Source: Mesostigma viride (taxonomy: Eukaryota; Streptophyta; Mesostigmatophyceae; Mesostigmatales; Mesostigmataceae). Taken from it: 64,000 bases of DNA. The stretch covers positions 367,001 through 431,000 of the forward strand of contig RPFO01000246.1 in NCBI GenBank assembly GCA_009746045.1, written 5' to 3'. Under the pieces are notes generated by a model. That model was not told the origin of the DNA and ran no database searches. It worked only from the letters and a program-made list of their open reading frames with translations. The stretch's first letter is position 1; each line of letters opens with the position of its first letter. Below are positions 1 to 11,600 of this stretch, in pieces. A program made the translations under genes and the position numbers.

Positions 1-609
1 TTTATCCTGATCGTGTGCGTTGTTAACTGCGTACACGTGCAAGTGCAGTGTGCGTGTGGATATGTGTGGCCTGCCGGTCGGCTCGCAGTTAAAAGTGCAA
101 GGCTGGCTGGCCGGACGTGCAGCCGCCAGGGAATATGGACTTTTAATGATGAGAACTAGGTGTGCAGGTGGAAGGCACATCGAAGGTGGGGGCCGTGCGC
201 CTAGCGTGGTTACTAGAATCAGTAGAATCAACCTGGCGGACACATAAGGCCACTTCTTACACAGCACCGCAAGTGTGTTGCTGCAGGGAGGATGCCAGTA
301 GACAGCAACTTTGCCTAATGCAGCAAGTAGCCCCCCGTTCAGCAGAACCATTTCCAGCATAAAAAGCAGACATGTACGAAGCGCCTGCATGTAGTCTGCA
401 CACGGCACATGCAAACAGTCACTGCGTGGTCTGACCAGCCGGCGCGGGAAGGGCAACATGACTTCTGCAAGGGACCCCTTCATGAATGAAAACCCTAATA
501 AACACGTCAGCGTCATCAATCTAATGCTCACACCCCATACTTATTGACCTTCAATGGGAGCATGCCCACCCTCCAGGGACATGACGGCACCCACCCAGAC
601 CCGCCCACT
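1..609. other. Left flank, no gene recognised
   Basis: No reading frame here resembles a known protein, and no splice-consistent coding block or RNA gene was seen. The stretch leads directly into the 42-bp minisatellite. Confidence 0.5.
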
Positions 610-2080
610 ATGCAGGAACATGACAGCTTGTCTAGTCCATGCACGCTCACCATGCAGGAATATGACAGCTTGTCTAGTCCGTGCACGCTCACCATGCAGG
701 AACATGACAGCTTGTCTAGTCCGTGCACGCTCACCATGCAGGAACATGACAGCTTGTCTAATCCGTGCACGCTCACCATGCAGGAACATGACAGCTTGTC
801 TAGTCCGTGCACGCTCACCATGCAGGAACATGACAGCTTGTCTAGTCCATGCACGCTCACCATGCAGGAACATGACAGCTTGTCTAGTCCATGCACGCTC
901 ACCATGCAGGAACATGACAGCTTGTCTAGTCCGTGCACGCTCACCATGCAGGAACATGACAGCTTGTCTAGTCCATGCACGCTCACCATGCAGGAACATG
1001 ACAGCTTGTCTAGTCCGTGCACGCTCACCATGCAGGAACATGACAGCTTGTCTAGTCCATGCACGCTCACCATGCAGGAACATGACAGCTTGTCTAGTCC
1101 ATGCACGCTCACCATGCAGGAACATGACAGCTTGTCTAGTCCGTGCACGCTCACCATGCAGGAACATGACAGCTTGTCTAGTCCATGCACGCTCACCATG
1201 CAGGAACATGACAGCTTGTCTAGTCCATGCACGCTCACCATGCAGGAACATGACAGCTTGTCTAGTCCGTGCACGCTCACCATGCAGGAATATGACAGCT
1301 TGTCTAGTCCATGCACGCTCACCATGCAGGAACATGACAGCTTGTCTAGTCCGTGCACGCTCACCATGCAGGAACATGACAGCTTGTCTAGTCCATGCAC
1401 GCTCACCATGCAGGAACATGACAGCTTGTCTAGTCCGTGCACGCTCACCATGCAGGAACATGACAGCTTGTCTAGTCCGTGCACGCTCACCATGCAGGAA
1501 TATGACAGCTTGTCTAGTCCATGCACGCTCACCATGCAGGAACATGACAGCTTGTCTAGTCCATGCACGCTCACCATGCAGGAACATGACAGCTTGTCTA
1601 GTCCATGCACGCTCACCATGCAGGAACATGACAGCTTGTCTAGTCCATGCACGCTCACCATGCAGGAACATGACAGCTTGTCTAATCCGTGCACGCTCAC
1701 CATGCAGGAACATGACAGCTTGTCTAGTCCATGCACGCTCACCATGCAGGAACATGACAGCTTGTCTAGTCCATGCACGCTCACCATGCAGGAACATGAC
1801 AGCTTGTCTAGTCCATGCACGCTCACCATGCAGGAACATGACAGCTTGTCTAGTCCATGCACGCTCACCATGCAGGAACATGACAGCTTGTCTAGTCCAT
1901 GCACGCTCACCATGCAGGAACATGACAGCTTGTCTAGTCCATGCACGCTCACCATGCAGGAACATGACAGCTTGTCTAGTCCGTGCACGCTCACCATGCA
2001 GGAACATGACAGCTTGTCTAATCCGTGCACGCTCACCATGCAGGAACATGACAGCTTGTCTAATCCGTGCACGCTCACCA
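610..2080. repeat. 42-bp minisatellite, 35 copies
   Basis: A near-perfect tandem array of a 42-bp unit that begins ATGCAGGAACATGACAGC. Because 42 is a multiple of three and the unit has no stop in several frames, long open frames of 14-residue repeats run through it on both strands. These frames have no supporting splice sites or family similarity and are treated as by-products. Units differ mainly by single transitions, such as CCATGCACG against CCGTGCACG, GGAACATG against GGAATATG, and TCTAGTCC against TCTAATCC. This shows recent expansion with some divergence. Confidence 0.97.
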
Positions 2081-4290
2081 GGGACATTATGAGGAAGCCC
2101 AGCACGAGCTGCCAGTCCAGCAGCCACGCGCCCGAGGGGGGCCACCGCTCGCATAATGCTGGCAGCACCATCTGGCGCATCGCAGAAGGGGGGTGGCAGG
2201 ACATTCACGCATGACAGCGGGCGATACATATTCAAATGAGCCTTAGCTGGCTGGGAGGGGTGGTTAGTAGTTAGTTGGACGCACCTGCATGGTTGGTAAT
2301 GTAGCTATACATATTGATATGTGCGCCCTGCTATCAACGCCATCCACGTAGGCCACCAACTACTACCAACCATGCAGAATACAAAAAATGAGGTGCAGGT
2401 GTTGACTGCACTTGATGAGTTCCTTTTAGCAACTAAACCACCAATACGCCGATTTGCCAACATGGCAATTTTGTTTTTTTGCTCAAGTTTTGCTACTGGA
2501 CCTGCCAGGACAGGACGGCTCCTCCTTATTCCGTGATGTCCGGGTGCAGCGGTTGTATTAGTTGCCTTGGGTCAAGGCACCTTGCATTTTTGCGGCAGTG
2601 TTAGCAGCGACATAGATCATGCCTGACGTTTTAATTTTGATTGAAATATTTAAGTGAAGGGTTCATGCGGCCGTAAGCCAGAAAGTTACTTGAACGTTTA
2701 ACTTCAATGCATGCGCCTGTCATTAAGTACTTTTAGACTAGAACCGACCAAGAAATAGGGGAAGATGCAGAGATCAATTGTATAGGCAAGTGCGTAGACA
2801 AAGTGAATCTGTACCTTAGAGACAGAGAGAAATGAGAGAAAGGTACGGTACACATCTACTGCGCACGTGCATAAACAGACATGCCCTTTGAGTATACATA
2901 GTAGACAAGGTGGGAAATTCATGGTAGCTGCTCTGAGGACTCAAATGATCCCAGTCTCCATGGACAACTCCGTGCCTTACCCTACCCCTGCACTGCACCT
3001 ACCAGCTGGAACCCGTAGATGGCGGCTGCGATGGCGTCCGTCAGAAGCGCCAGCGCAGAAGAGCCCGCAGCGACGCCGGGCGAAACACCTGCCAGCACAA
3101 CACATCGCAAAACACAAAGGTCTCAGATCGCTTTCAGCCAGCTAAGGAGAGCCAACCATGGTGGATCCAGCAAGACGTGCGGCTGCAACTACTGTTTAAC
3201 GGGCGGGTGTTCTTGTTACTATGTTACTAGGCTTTGTTACTATGTTACTATGCTTTGTTACTACACTAGATTCTTGAGCTAGCGCTTTGCTGCCAACATG
3301 CACGACATGATGCTGAAGCGAGGTATGCCTGCACACAAAGAGGGGAGCCCATGCTGTGTGCAACCTGGTAGAAACCACACGATGGCAGGTAGAAACCACA
3401 CCATGCAGGCTGCAGCAGTCAGGGTCCCACTGTAAAGGCCCGCACGGCAAGTGCTGTACTTACGATTGCTGGCATTACCCAGCACATGCCTCAAAGCTCC
3501 TAGGCAGAAAATAGGTTCTCTCGCAAGGACTTCCTGTACAGGCATGGCGAGACGGAGACTTGACAAGACTCGTTCTAGGTGCTGAGTCAGATGAATGCGC
3601 GTGACATGAAAGTGACAATATGCACCAGCATGCAGACATGTACTGGACCACACCCTCCACATGCAAAAGCAAGACTACCCCAGGAGTCTGAATATAGTGC
3701 CATGAGCATCCAGTATGCGTCAAAGGCACATGGCGGGGCCACCAGGACCAACCATGCGGGCAGTATGCGTTCTATACAATGGAAGTACTGTCTGAAATAC
3801 GCGGGCCGCTATGCATGATCCTGGCATATGATATAAGCCTTGCTCGTGGCCCAGGTAATCCACAGAACTCCAGCACTTGGTTAGAGGACTGCATTTGCGG
3901 GCAACAAATACGCCCCCCTGGGCTACCTCTCAGGCTTACCGGTCATGCACGCGCCCAGTGGCACGAGGAAGGCCATCGCTAGCCATGGGAGTGCCATCTG
4001 CACATGCAACAAGACAGGATCAGCAATAGGATAGGGGGGAGGTGACAGAAATGGCAGATGAGATTTTTTTTTTGGGGGGGGGGTGAAGGCGGCAGGCACG
4101 CATGCAGTTGGCCATCCAAGACATCAGTGAAAGCATCAAGTTCCAAAGTGCCTTGAAGTGCTCTCTCATGGAAGTCAGGAACGACAATGTTATTTCAAGC
4201 AGAGCAGTGGTAAGTACCAGAGAATGGAGATGGAGTGACCAACAAGAGACGGGGCCGATATGCTTTGGTAAAGACTACGGCCCCCTTCTG
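2081..4290. other. No gene recognised between two minisatellites
   Basis: Only short open frames without family resemblance are seen. A small imperfect repeat of TGTTACTATGTTACTA type lies at about 3213-3262. A T9/G9 homopolymer pair lies at about 4065-4083. Confidence 0.5.
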
Positions 4291-5273
4291 TTGTCTCTGC
4301 GCTGCGTACCAGGTATGGCATCTGCTGTCTCTGCGCTGCGTACCAGGTATGGCATCTCTTGTCTCTGCGCTGCGTACCAGGTATGGCATCTCTTGTCTCT
4401 GCGCTGCGTACCAGGTATGGCATCTGCTGTCTCTGCGCTGCGTACCAGGTATGGCATCTCTTGTCTCTGCGCTGCGTACCAGGTATGGCATCTGCTGTCT
4501 CTGCGCTGCGTACCAGGTATGGCATCTGTTGTCTCCGCGCTGCGTACCAGGTATGGCATCTGTTGTCTCTGCGCTGCGTACCAGGTATGGCATCTGCTGT
4601 CTCTGCGCTGCGTACCAGGTATGGCATCTGTTGTCTCTGCGCTGCGTACCAGGTATGGCATCTGTTGTCTCTGCGCTGCGTACCAGGTATGGCATCTGTT
4701 GTCTCTGCGCTACGTACCAGGTATGGCATCTCTTGTCTCTGCGCTGCGTACCAGGTGTGGCATCTGTTGTCTCTGCGCTACGTACCAGGTATGGCATCGG
4801 TTGTCTCTGCGCTGCGTACCAGGTATGGCATCTGTTGTCTCTGCGCTGCGTACCAGGTATGGCATCTGTTGTCTCTGCGCTGCGTACCAGGTATGGCATC
4901 TGTTGTCTCTGCGCTGCGTACCAGGTATGGCATCTGTTGTCTCTGCGCTGCGTACCAGGTATGGCATCTCTTGTCTCTGCGCTGCGTACCAGGTATGGCA
5001 TCTGTTGTCTCTGCGCTGCGTACCAGGTATGGCATCGGTTGTCTCTGCGCTGCGTACCAGGTATGGCATCGGTTGTCTCTGCGCTGCGTACCAGGTATGG
5101 CATCTGTTGTCTCTGCGCTGCGTACCAGGTATGGCATCTGTTGTCTCTGCGCTGCGTACCAGGTATGGCATCTGTTGTCTCTGCGCTGCGTACCAGGTAT
5201 GGCATCTGTTGTCACTGCGCTGCGTACCAGGTATGGCATCTGTTGTCTCTGCGCTGCGTACCAGGTATGGCAG
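4291..5273. repeat. 34-bp minisatellite, about 29 copies
   Basis: Tandem array of a 34-bp unit containing CTGCGTACCAGGTATGGCAT. Variation is concentrated at one position block after GGCATC (TGCTG, TCTTG, TGTTG or CGGTTG). Three units make 102 bp, so all frames stay open for long stretches. Those frames are by-products, not genes. Confidence 0.97.
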
Positions 5274-5642
5274 GTAGGCATGCCGGGGGTCTCTCCCCTG
5301 GTGCGCCACAGGCATGCACTTGTGCGCTGCCTCCTTTCCGTCCTGTGCCGCGTCCGACTCGGGTTGTTGAGATGCCAGCGCATCCTCGTGCTCTGCCGGC
5401 GTGACAACTGAAAGAATTTGGACGTAAGCAGGACAAACAGAGGGAAATGAGACTTTTGGCCTGAGTCAGCTGCAGACAAGCCCAGTGTCTTGATGGTTTG
5501 AGGTAAGTTACCATGTTTACCATATAGAGGCTTAGCAACAACTGCCCTGCCATCTCCCGTCAAACCTGTGCACGCTGAAGCCAAACTGCCAAAGCATCGC
5601 ATTCCGAGACGTCCACCCGTGCATTGGGCATAGCTATCTTTC
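5274..5642. other. Flank downstream of the kinase stop codon
   Basis: On the minus strand this lies just beyond the stop of the PknB-like kinase gene and probably holds its 3' untranslated region. No separate gene was recognised and no clear polyadenylation signal was identified. Confidence 0.35.
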
Positions 5643-8600
5643 TTATACTAGAGTCTTATCTATTATTATTATAATTATTACTATTATTATTATTGTAAAT
5701 ATTATAATTATTACTCCTTTATACTTGCCTTGCCTGCAAGCCTTCCCTGTTCTACCCCGCCATTCGCTAGCCACACAGTGGCTGCAGCGCGCCTGGTTCG
5801 TAAACAATGGCCCAGGGATCCCATGCACTGCAGGGTAGTTAATGATGGGCCCATCGTGGGCGTGTAGTGCAGCCAAAGTCTTGCACAGTACGCTCCAAGC
5901 ATCCTCCTTGGAGGCAAACCTCCTTCCAAGCAAAGCTCTGGCCATGCGTTGACAGAAAAACGTGGCTTGCCACTTGACAGGGGAAAAATCTCCCTCAAAG
6001 CGATAGCGTGAGAGATCAGGAGAAACAACTTCCCAGGCATAGATGCCTGGAACACACACTTGTGCACTGTATGCCTGCGGCATGCAAACATGCTAGGTCC
6101 TTGGCCTGCACCCTAACAACTGGCTCTTCACGGCGGAGTCACCTACCAAGCGGCACCAAACCAACAGTGCCTAGCACAGCCCGCTACTCACCAGTGGATC
6201 TGCGTGAAACCGCTGGCACAGCCAGCGGGACGAGCCCTGCCGACGCAACAGGCAATGGTGATGGCAGGGGCGTGCCCCCATCCGCCGCCTCCCTCGCATC
6301 ATCCCACGTCTCCACGCTCGCTGCCTCTTTGTTCTCATCCTCCTCCTCACCACTGGCATCCACACCCGCCATGCCGCATGCCTCGTCCACCGGCACCCCC
6401 ACCTTTCCTGCGGGCGCATCTACTTGCTCCTCGGCCGGAGCGGGCTGTGCGCCGCTGGGCGCAAGGACAGGTGCTGGGGAAGCTGTGGGAGCTGGGTCTG
6501 ACAACGGGGTAAACTCCGCCAGCAGTGTGGGGTTGGACACCGGCGCGGGGGTATCAGCAAGCGCGCCTATCTCTGCCACCGGTGGCTTGGCCTCGGCGGC
6601 TGCTTGCGGTGCCGTCATCGGCAGCAACTCGGATGCCTTCTTGTCCACTGGTTTCTCCGCGGATGCTGCCTCGGCTTCGCGCAGGCGCTGGTGGGGGCGA
6701 CGAGGGGGGTTCTTGCGACAAAAGGGGGTTAGTACGTCACGGGAGGGACCAGCATGCCATTGTGGCCGGGTCAGCATGCCGTGAAAAGAGACGCAAGTTT
6801 TCCCATCCAAGCAAGAACCAGGCTGTCCACACATGCACTAGGATGCACATGCTTACGTGCATACTCCTATGTTCCCCAACTGGAGGGTGTTGGGGTCCGC
6901 GCATAGGGACAGGACCGCCCTGTGCTTGCAAGAAGACGCAGAGGTCTCCCATGCACTCATGCACCTTACATGTCTGGCAGGAATGTATGATACCACCCAC
7001 CACTAATAGATTTGCTAATCAAGCCCCTTTTGTCAGGATAACTAGAATATTTGTATATTTATTTATATTCTTATTTAATGCATCAGTATGCCTTGGCTAC
7101 TAAACTGCCTACTTCATGATAAGAATCTTACAACACAGGAGTGAGCTCAGTGTCTTAAATGGCGGTTTCGATATGAACGTGCTGCTTCACCTTAACATGC
7201 TCAGAAGCAACCGCCCCCCGTTTAGACAACAACAGACGAAACACTTAACACCTGTCAGTACCTGCTGACGCCGAAGCAATGATTGCGCAGTAGCCAGGGC
7301 AGCATATTAAACATCATGTGGCTGGGCATGCCCGTGATTTAAAACTGCCACCTGGTTGATTGTTCAGCTACTCGCATGTGAATCCATTTATTAGTAATGA
7401 AGTACTGTAGCACAATACTCTAGAAAACACAACCAAGCGCAGGATGGACCCGACAGTAGCTCTTCCTGTGATCACAGTCCAGACTAGTTTTGAAACCATT
7501 CATAGTTTTGAAACCATTCATAGTTTTGAAACCAGCTTTTGGGATTAGTGCATCTGCTTGTCGGATTCAACCCCGTCAACACAGCTCTGCGTGCATCTCA
7601 ACAACTTCACGCTGGCTCCACCCCCCCCAGCAGGTCACTGGCAGATATCCTTCCACACGTGCCCATGCTCCCCACACGTGCCAACCCACCCTGAGCGCTA
7701 GCTTCACGTCCGTTCCCCTATCCACTACACAATATGCAGAGCACTCGTGTACATGCACCACGCTTGATTGTGCGTGCACCCACCCTGAGCGCCAGCTGGT
7801 CGGACATGCGGCTGATCTCCAGCTCGGCCACCTTCATCTGGCGCGCACCGCAAGCCCACGCAAGCCCACGCAAGCCCACGCAAGCTCACGCAAGCCCACG
7901 CAAGCCCACGCAAGCCCACGCAAGCCCACGCAAGCCCACGCAAGCCCACGCAAGCCCACGCAAGCCCACGCAAGCCCACGCAAGCCCACGCAAGCCCACG
8001 CAAGCCCTCCCAAGCCCACGCAAGCCCACGCAAGAAAGCATTGATATAATACTTGTAAGGAGAGACGATGCGTGGATGTGAGACTTTAGGAAGCGAAGAA
8101 GGCGAGAATGCAGCCATTTTTCAATGCGCCACGCCTAGCTCTGCACCATGTCTTTCAAAGCATTACCCTTGTTCGTCTTGGATGCCCCGACCCCACCCGA
8201 AGGATGACCCCTGTGAGATACCCCAGTTGGCAGGACCCAGGCAACAAGCCTCTGTACATGCTGTGTGGAGACCACGCGCCGCTTGGAACGGTGCCCGGCT
8301 CCACACATCCCGCGTAAAACCTGCCTTTCGTGCATGTTCGGCGTAAAACCTGCCTTTCGTGCATATTCGGCGCAAAACCTGCCTTTCGTGCATATTCGGC
8401 GTAAAACCTGCCTTTCGTGCATATTCGGCGTAAAACCTGCCTTTCGTGCATATTCGGCGTAAAACCTGCCTTTCGTGCATGTTCGGCGTAAAACCTGCCT
8501 TTCGTGCATATTTGGCGTAAAGCCTGCCTTTCGTGCATATTCTTAATAAGTGGCGGCGTCGCCCAACCATAGCACAATGCGCGTGCCATGCACAAAATCA

Positions 8601-11600
8601 TGCCCGGGTGCTCACGCAGCAAATCATACACGGGGCAGCATGGCTTGTGTGTCAAGCACCCTTGGGGCTGATGCACACACTTGTGGCGCTTGTGTGGGAG
8701 ATAGTCACGCATGTATTCAAGCGGGGCCACACAGACACACATCGGTGAAGCCACCAACACAACTAGTACGGCAGCATCGTGCCGCATGATAGCACACGGT
8801 GCACGCAGGTCTGGCTTGCTCAATGACGATGATACAGCCGACCCAGCTAACAAAGCCCACTGCCCCACAAGTTGCATGACGTCCCGGCACATTAGCGGCA
8901 TAATTAACAGCGAGGCGAGTAGATCACAAGATGCCCTGTAGCAAAACAGGCCAGCAGTCCAGTAGCAACATGTCTAGATGATTAGTGTGGGAACCGGCTA
9001 TGCACAATAACCTAGGGTATACTTGTAGCCAAGAGCAGCCTAGAGTACCCTATCATTAACTGCAGTGATCTAGAGCAACCTGCCGTGTCCTACAGCAACC
9101 CAGAGTCTGCCAGTATGAAACAAAGGGCAATACAGCGTGCCTTCTTTGGCATGGCCCACGACAGCCTTGCCCAGCTGGCATGCTGTGCTCACCGCGAGGA
9201 AGGGCGGCACCGACCCACACAGCGGGCTGATCGTCATCTCCTTGAGGAGCGCGCGCGCGGCCACAGGGTCCCTGCAGTGTATCTCGTACTCTGCCATCTT
9301 GCGCAGCGCCTGGCGGAGCGCGTTCTTGGTGGCCTGGTTGTCGGGAAACACCTGAACGCAGGGACGGTGGCCCACGCGGGCGCATGCAAGAACCAAGATC
9401 CACACCCATGGTCAGACATGCATGCGCTCATGTGCACACCCAGCAACGCAGGCGGGCAAACAGGAGAATGAAGCCACGGCAAAGGCACACGCATGCAGGC
9501 ATGATCGCGCATGCATGCCCGCACAAGGCAACGGGGCCACTGGTAAGACGTGTGCGTGCTTGCATGACCCACAGCCGCACAAGTGCGTGGGTCCACACGA
9601 AATAAATAAATAACACGATATCAACAGTCATTGTGTTCCTCGAGATGGATAGCCACCATATGCTGACTTGCCGATGCTATCGCGACAAGAGCTGACATAT
9701 ACGTCTCGCTGTACTCATGGGACATTGAGACATGGAGAAGGCGATGTGCCGCCTCCGCCACAGCCTGACAATGCAGTGCAGAGAGGCAAGCCTTGACCAA
9801 TGGACCCTTACCGTCTCGAGCGCCCACCCAGGCTGCTGTTTGGCCATTCACCCACATGCACTCTGATGTTGTGACTGTCGGACGGCTAAACCTGGCGGCA
9901 GCAAACATCAACAGGAGCCTGCCCACCCATAGGCAGCCTGCTTCAATCAAGCTGGTGCCCTCCCCTCCGATAACCTGCGCAAGCGGAGCCTGCAGAAGCA
10001 ACGCCTGCCGAAGCGTAGCTTGCCAAAATGGTCTAAGAGGTGTGTTAGGTTTCTACGTGGCCTGCCCACACACGGCCCGTGCCCCCACAAAGAAACCGCG
10101 CACAGCCTGCCCCCCCCCAAAGCGACTGCACAGTGCACACGTCTGCCCACCACGTACGTGCAGCGCCGCGTGGAACCCGAAGCGGCACTCCCCCAGCAGG
10201 CGGTACAGGTTGGAGCGGGTGAGCACCGCACCGCTCGGCTCCGGTGGCGCTGCCAGCACCGCGTTGACGCGCGCCTCGAGCTCTGCCAGGGTGACTTCTG
10301 CCAGCATCATCCCCAGAGTTTCAAATGTTCCAACGTCGACAGAGGCGCCACGAGGGACATCGATGAACAGGAAGGAGAAGCTCATGGCGGATGGCGCCAG
10401 CAAAGCGATCAGCCGAAAAGGTGAAGGCAAAGCAACAGACGTGGTGCTTGTGGGCGCATGCTGGAAGATTTCTTGTTGAAGTGAGAACATCTGGTTGCAC
10501 GTGACGGGTCCTATGTTTGCCCATTCACAGTGTGCACGTTGACTGTGCAGGCCAGCAGTAACGCCCCATCTGCCAGAATTAAGAGGCACCCAGGTCTTGG
10601 CCATTGGTGTCCAGGTATGAGCATCTCTGCCAGTAGCTGGAATGTAACGATACTTTGGCCTACAAGTCGGCACAGACGAGCCAGACAAGCCATCCATGGG
10701 ATGTCTGCAAGCGGTCCCCATCCAAGCACGGCCGGTGGCATAACTTGGCTGACACGATTTGTCCACATGTTGGTCCAGCAGGAACAGGCAAGCACGTTGG
10801 AGTAGAATTATCAAACGGACACATCGGCAGCTACTGGGACCCGCACCAATGCATCCATCTCCTACTACAGTGCGGGTAACATGGCCATTCATCCTAGCAA
10901 CATTAGGGCACATTACAACGCTATCTAGGGCACATCGGGGTTGCCTTGCAGCGCCGTAGGCCTTATCTAGTGAACCACACACCTGCGTGGCCGCATACCT
11001 GCATTCGCGCCCAGCTCCTCTGAGTGGTGCTGATCCAAGAAGAGCGACAGGGCCGTGCGAACTTCCTGCTAGCCGAACATGTTGAAGCCAGGACACAATA
11101 GCCACATGGCAACCCCCCCCCCTCCTCACCAGTTCCACACCCAAAATGTACCACCCACACAACCGTCCCACAGTTACCGCCCCAAAACAGCCCCCAAATG
11201 GCCCCCAAATGGCCCCCAAATGGCCCCAAAACATCCCAAAACAAAGCAAACGCAGGCAGCAAGGGTGCCAGCATGTGAGCTACTTTTAGGCTGGACTAGG
11301 TTCTTTGCCAGCATTGTTCCCCCTGACTTGAACATGGACTTGATCAAAGAATCCCTGAATGAATCCCTGCCGCGCCCGCATTACGAACGATCAAGTGCTG
11401 CTCACTGGAGCTTGCCGACAACGGGCTGAGTGCACCCTGGCAGCAAATGAGATTTCATTACTAAGAATTCCCACCCACATTCACTCAATGTTCCCAACCC
11501 ATCATGTTGTCTAAGCAGCAAACCAAGACTGATGACATAGTACATTGTCGTCTAAGCAGCAAACCAAGACTTTTGACACGGTAATTAGTCGTCTAAGCAG

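Noticed and set aside
544-2214. Several 500+ codon open frames on both strands
   Set aside because: All arise from a 42-bp tandem repeat whose length is divisible by three. No family similarity or splice context.
4102-5602. Long open frames through the 34-bp array
   Set aside because: Three 34-bp units keep frame. The peptides simply cycle through all three frames of the repeat.
10963-11249. Minus-strand frame with GHLGAIWGLFWGG repeats
   Set aside because: Reads through a short CAAATGGCCCC repeat in an intron. Only 11065-10999 belongs to the kinase, in another frame.
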